26,184 nt of DNA from Raineya sp964654605 (GTDB taxonomy: Bacteria; Bacteroidota; Bacteroidia; Cytophagales; Thermonemataceae), in contig CAZZLW010000076.1 of assembly GCA_964654605.1 (NCBI GenBank), positions 1-26,184 of the forward strand. Direction: 5' to 3'. Shown here in pieces: positions 24,001-26,184 of this stretch; the first letter of the stretch is position 1, and every line of letters starts with the position of its first letter. Below the pieces are notes generated by a model. That model was given only the letters and a program-made list of their open reading frames with translations. It was not told the origin of the DNA and did no database searches. The position numbers and the translations under genes are program-made.

Positions 24001-25379
24001 CCAGGGTTAGCAACTAAATAGCTTTCAATATCTGTTAAAGCAAATGCTACATTTCCTAACCAGTTCCCAGTATAATCGTTGAGGTTATTAGGGAGAAAAT
24101 TGGAATTTTGAAGTAATCTCATTGCTTTGAAAGTATAGCTTGTTACATTATTGTAACGAACAATATTTCCATTAGCTGTTGTTGAATTGTCCCTATCAAA
24201 ATAAAGTGTATTAGCGTGTCCAGTAATTGAAGGACTACTATTCGCCGTACCTGCATTGATATTTCCGCCTTGTAGTTGAATACCAATCTGACAGCCTGTT
24301 ATTCTGTTATTTAAGATTCTATGATTATTCCCTCCTGCCACGATACCAAAACCATTTCCCTGATTTCCTCCACAAGTGCCACAAGTTCCACTACCTGGTT
24401 GTATATTTTCTATGGTGTTATTGGCTACAAAAACTCCCGCTGGTTCAGGGAAAGCGGCAACTCCTTCTCTCCTACAAATTATAGCTATTCCTGCTACATC
24501 TCTTGAACCATTTCCTGTAGAAGACTGAAAAATGCGATTATCCGAAACTACTACTCTCCCCCCCCCTGTATTAGAACTATTACCTGTAGTATTTTTAAGT
24601 TCTATCCCAAAACGTGCATTACCTGTAAGTTCTACAATATTATTGGTAATTTCTATTACATTACTAGCAGGTGAGGAATAACCTTCATAAATTGCTAACT
24701 GGGAGTCCCCATTATTACGAAACTCGCAACCACTGACAACAAAACTACCACTTAAAGATTGACATATACCAATATCAAAACCTACTAAACCATTATTATT
24801 AAACTCTGAATTACTCAATGTAAGGTTGGATATGGAAATATTGTTGTTAAAAAGAAATATACCCCTTGTAACCGTACCTACATTATTATTAAATCTTGAG
24901 TTTTGTATAACAAAATTGCTGAAATTATGACTAAATGTAGCAAATACACCGTGACTGGCGTTTCCACTCACAGAAATGCTATTAAAAGTGAGGTTTTGAA
25001 TATTTGTTGCAGTATTGCTGAAATAAATGCCGTTTTGAAAATTAGTGATAGTAAGATTAGAAATTGTAACGTTGTTTATAGATGTAGTAACATTTATTCC
25101 ATAGCCCGTACCCGTTCCTTGAATGATAGTTACACCTATACCTTGCCCTATAAGGCTAACGGATTTATTCAAAGTACAACCATCATAAGTACCATTATCA
25201 ATGTTAATCACATCACCATTTGAGGCGGTTGCTATTGCATTATTAATTGTCAATTTGGCAGAAGCCCAAGAGAGACCATTATTAGAATCATTCCCAGTAG
25301 TGGAAACATAATAGTGAGTTTGAGCTTTTACAATAATACAAAGTAAAAATGCAAGAGATGATAAACTTAGCTTTTTCAT
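21087..25379 (-). CDS. secreted right-handed beta-helix protein with T9SS type A sorting domain
   Basis: A 1430-residue exported protein. A signal peptide covers about 1-20 (MKKLSLSSLAFLLCIIVKAQ), so I start at 25379 rather than at the open upstream ATG at 25406. YYVSTTGNDSNNGLSWASA opens a parallel beta-helix, with many coils of the type NVTISNLTITNFQNGIYFS up to about residue 470. A second beta-helix begins near 533 (VLDIRSGLPNYTIDADILVN, AIHLLGNGG) and runs to about 900 with N-rich coils such as NNIITNDVANNSF. The later part includes TLNMLGDLTINNQVIF and a beta domain after PLPVEFLSIQARY (about 1252). The last 75 residues (GIYPNPTRDILF ... GVYLVEVKG ... LYKIVRN) are the T9SS sorting signal. 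Such proteins act as adhesins or polysaccharide-degrading enzymes. I see no convincing catalytic site. A G9 run interrupts the codon pattern near residue 271. Confidence 0.9.
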   Translation of the reverse strand: MKKLSLSSLAFLLCIIVKAQTHYYVSTTGNDSNNGLSWASAKLTINNAIATASNGDVINIDNGTYDGCTLNKSVSLIGQGIGVTIIQGTGTGYGINVTTSINNVTISNLTITNFQNGIYFSNTATNIQNLTFNSISVSGNASHGVFATFSHNFSNFVIQNSRFNNNVGTVTRGIFLFNNNISISNLTLSNSEFNNNGLVGFDIGICQSLSGSFVVSGCEFRNNGDSQLAIYEGYSSPASNVIEITNNIVELTGNARFGIELKNTTGNSSNTGGGRVVVSDNRIFQSSTGNGSRDVAGIAIICRREGVAAFPEPAGVFVANNTIENIQPGSGTCGTCGGNQGNGFGIVAGGNNHRILNNRITGCQIGIQLQGGNINAGTANSSPSITGHANTLYFDRDNSTTANGNIVRYNNVTSYTFKAMRLLQNSNFLPNNLNDYTGNWLGNVAFALTDIESYLVANPGVTAPNFPEFSATTNSNVAFNPWAAVDLDDVAGNASGQRGVQINSSKTYRATPTETSTAIGPIRQGILIANTAFKDVLDIRSGLPNYTIDADILVNKAIHLLGNGGVAPRPILIMQAPCESILIASAPNITIEHLHLQVNGAGGTSTNGRHGIFVANHATPGSYNNLEIFNNYIENINNVPNSVDAHAYGIRLSENNIIFFTPGNNFVNIQNNIITNDVANNSFFRVGIRIIGNYGTVSNNTITGGGWYGLQWADVRGNSNITNNTILSLNQAAIEMNIPVANTTHNIANNNLSVPAFVPDTVSFSVIEIKDNYNANSIVNINNNTISGHPNVGIWLGRSMNVNINNNTFTPRATSTTYNHIVVNTKNRTFAVASGPAMTVSNISILNNTFNHSSLLGGIALLFANHHSGANPAFNNITIGSAGQENRFHPNISRFIALDAFFGNTHSSTLALPLAPAFPNPYAGVWVSGIPATTMASVNVNFNAVHNLYDVGSGLQLPTAMSNPNLILLENRIQHTIDYAPLGFVTVKPNHVFVTQASFIAPAFTASPRIRRGTNVINADGFTLNVEQGTYFDDGSATDRPLTAYDTDFVPVGASPVISENWEMNGSGKTLNMLGDLTINNQVIFNDGYIQTNANTLNFTPVAIDPAANPLTVGEKNNSRILGRARTIRNVGVGAFDFLGLNLPAGADLGVLDLLRVSDVAGIQIVGTFTSIACTWYIEPSVANGRNGVEFRWLPAINNGKDVNQLQAWRNNGTVWEIRSPIFAAPTTTPLISSIPINITAFSPWTISDIVNPLPVEFLSIQARYNENRIPEVLWNTLGEINTDFYEVERSFDAREFTKVGQVSAKKKSENRYVFEDRGLSSKITGKIYYRIKQIDKDGKFAYSRIVSLSSEKSNLLAGIYPNPTRDILFVNSLQENLEVKIQDVHGRTLRVMELKFGENQIDFSLLPQGVYLVEVKGTSSRELYKIVRN
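24558..24566 (-). repeat. G9 homopolymer inside the beta-helix coding sequence
   Basis: Nine consecutive C on the plus strand, read as three Gly codons (NTGGGRVVV) around residue 271-274 of the secreted protein. Such a tract is unusual in this AT-rich sequence. Gain or loss of one base would shift the frame and remove the second helix and the sorting domain. Confidence 0.8.
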
Positions 25380-25645
25380 ACTAGTTTTAGTTTTAAGATT
25401 AAACAACTATCTTTCAGCAAAATATATTTTGCAAAGTTTTACTCTAAAAGTTAAATGGTTTGGACAAAATAATAATGAGGAAAACTAAAAAGAATAGCGT
25501 CAATTTGTATAAAAATACAAATAAGAGAATAGTTGTTTAATAGAGCTTTGCCTATTTATACTCCGAAACTTGGGAAGGTAACCAAAAATTTTACATTTTT
25601 TTGAAAAAAAAAGTGTATTTTTTTTGAAAATCAGCAAATTAAAAA
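25380..25645. other. AT-rich spacer with inverted repeats upstream of the beta-helix gene
   Basis: A 266-bp spacer without a convincing ORF. It contains a 13-bp perfect inverted repeat, ATTAAACAACTAT at 25398-25410 and ATAGTTGTTTAAT at 25529-25541, separated by 118 bp. A small palindrome, TTTGTAT-AAAA-ATACAAA, lies at 25504-25521. Homopolymer A/T runs occupy 25594-25624. No full TTTG/TAnnTTTG promoter could be placed for the beta-helix gene, so a regulated promoter is possible. Confidence 0.5.
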
Positions 25646-25951
25646 TTAAGAAATTCTCCGAATTTCTGCACCAATGGCATTGAGCCTGCCGTCAATGTTT
25701 TCGTAACCTCTATCAATCTGTTCGCTATTTTCAATAATGCTTACTCCTTCGGCGGAAAGAGCCGCTATGAGCAAGGCTACCCCCGCCCGAATATCAGGCG
25801 AACTCATTTTAATCCCTCGTAAAGGATATTTACGATTGATGCCTATTACCGTAGCCCTATGGGGGTCGTTTAAGATAATTTGAGCCCCCATATCAATCAG
25901 TTTATCTACAAAAAACAAACGACTTTCAAACATCTTTTGATGAATAAGCAT
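25646..25951 (-). pseudogene. murA: C-terminal remnant of UDP-N-acetylglucosamine 1-carboxyvinyltransferase
   Basis: A 101-codon frame encodes the last quarter of MurA, the first committed enzyme of peptidoglycan synthesis: MFESRLFFVDKLIDMGAQI, DPHRATVIGINRKYPLRG, SSPDIRAGVALLIAALSAEG, EQIDRGYENIDGRLNAIGAEI. This corresponds to about the last 100 residues of a protein normally near 420-440. The region includes the conserved Asp-Arg of the active site (DIRA) but lacks the substrate lysine, the PEP-binding Cys/Asp loop and the rest of domain I. Upstream, four more in-frame codons may be MurA-like before a TAA at 25966-25964. Beyond that no frame resembles MurA, so this is a truncated copy, not a frameshifted one. 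It is unlikely to be functional, and an intact murA is expected elsewhere. Confidence 0.75.
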
Positions 25952-26014
25952 TGTTACTTCTTCTTAAATATCCGTAACAAGTACAATGCTTAGCAATTCA
26001 TGTGTATAGCTAGT

Positions 26015-26184
26015 CTAATAAGCATCATCAACTTTCACAATAGAACCATCTATAATATTGCTAATTTGATAATTGTTTTTTTTAGGACTAATATTTTCAT
26101 TAACTTTAACCTCTATTTCTATACCCACATTACAAAAAACTCTCGGAATACAACCCAAATCCTCTATACAACAATGTTTAATAA
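26015..26184 (-). CDS. C-terminal end of an unrecognised protein (cut by window edge)
   Basis: A frame open from the right edge gives 55 residues to a TAG at 26017-26015. It includes CCIEDLGCIPRVFCNVGIEI and NNYQISNIIDGSIVKVDDAY. The residue mix is protein-like, with alternating hydrophobic positions and charged turns suggesting a beta-rich domain, and three Cys near the visible start. I recognise no family. It is followed by about 50 bases of unexplained sequence and then the murA remnant. The frame is short, so chance is not excluded. Confidence 0.4.
   Translation of the reverse strand, partial: IKHCCIEDLGCIPRVFCNVGIEIEVKVNENISPKKNNYQISNIIDGSIVKVDDAY

Noticed and set aside
21087..25379. 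The Asn-rich repeated words of the beta-helix gene as a CRISPR or tandem DNA array
   Set aside because: The repetition is at protein level (beta-helix coils with NNT/ATT codons). Units vary in length and sequence and there are no uniform spacers.
25504..25521. TTTGTAT-AAAA-ATACAAA palindrome as an intrinsic terminator
   Set aside because: The stem is short and AT-only with no T run after it. An operator is as likely, so it is only mentioned as part of the spacer.
4521..25951. aroA and the murA fragment as related copies of one gene
   Set aside because: Both belong to the enolpyruvyl transferase fold, but their active-site blocks are specific for EPSP synthase and MurA respectively. The shared window is coincidence.

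Overview
This AT-rich window carries almost all of its genes on the minus strand and looks like a chromosomal segment of a Bacteroidota bacterium, probably Cytophagales-like. Three things point there. The 1430-aa secreted protein ends in a type IX secretion (T9SS) type A sorting domain. Promoter-like elements of the Bacteroidota form (TTTG, about 19 nt, TAnnTTTG) lie upstream of several genes. Start codons sit in A-rich leaders without clear Shine-Dalgarno sequences. Lipoprotein signal peptides and the long Lys/Glu-rich N-terminus of IF-2 fit as well. The exact genus cannot be read from the window.

Layout from left to right. At 1-3259 a RecB/AddA-type UvrD-family helicase is followed by a small two-helix membrane protein and the start of an AAA-ATPase-like/PD-(D/E)XK family protein cut by the window edge. 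At 3366-5762 lie a small lipoprotein, a SixA-type histidine phosphatase and the shikimate enzyme AroA. The only plus-strand gene, a prohibitin-like lipoprotein, is at 5885-6694. At 6895-9777 a large two-domain parvulin prolyl isomerase lipoprotein is followed 6 bp later by rfbC. At 9878-12752 are a hemerythrin/RIC-like di-iron protein, a dipeptide epimerase and a membrane-anchored family 2 glycosyltransferase.

The region 12845-17752 is the translation/transcription block rimP-nusA-infB. Here infB appears to have its own promoter, preceded by a hairpin after nusA. Upstream of it are uvrA and a small companion gene (17853-21019), then the giant T9SS-exported beta-helix protein (21087-25379). 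The right edge (25646-26184) holds a 5'-truncated murA remnant next to the tail of an unknown gene, which suggests a rearrangement junction.

Most genes are ordinary housekeeping genes. The parts deserving attention are: a dispersed intergenic polypurine repeat, two copies of which share a larger composite structure of roughly 100-130 bp; a nine-base G tract inside the beta-helix coding sequence, which could cause frameshift switching; a RIC-like protein that keeps the iron ligands but has lost the Cys-Cys pair; a RecB/AddA-type helicase with no room for its usual C-terminal nuclease, placed before a putative nuclease-family gene; and the murA remnant. I saw no rRNA, tRNA, CRISPR array, transposase or intact mobile element, and no gene-free stretch longer than 300 bases.
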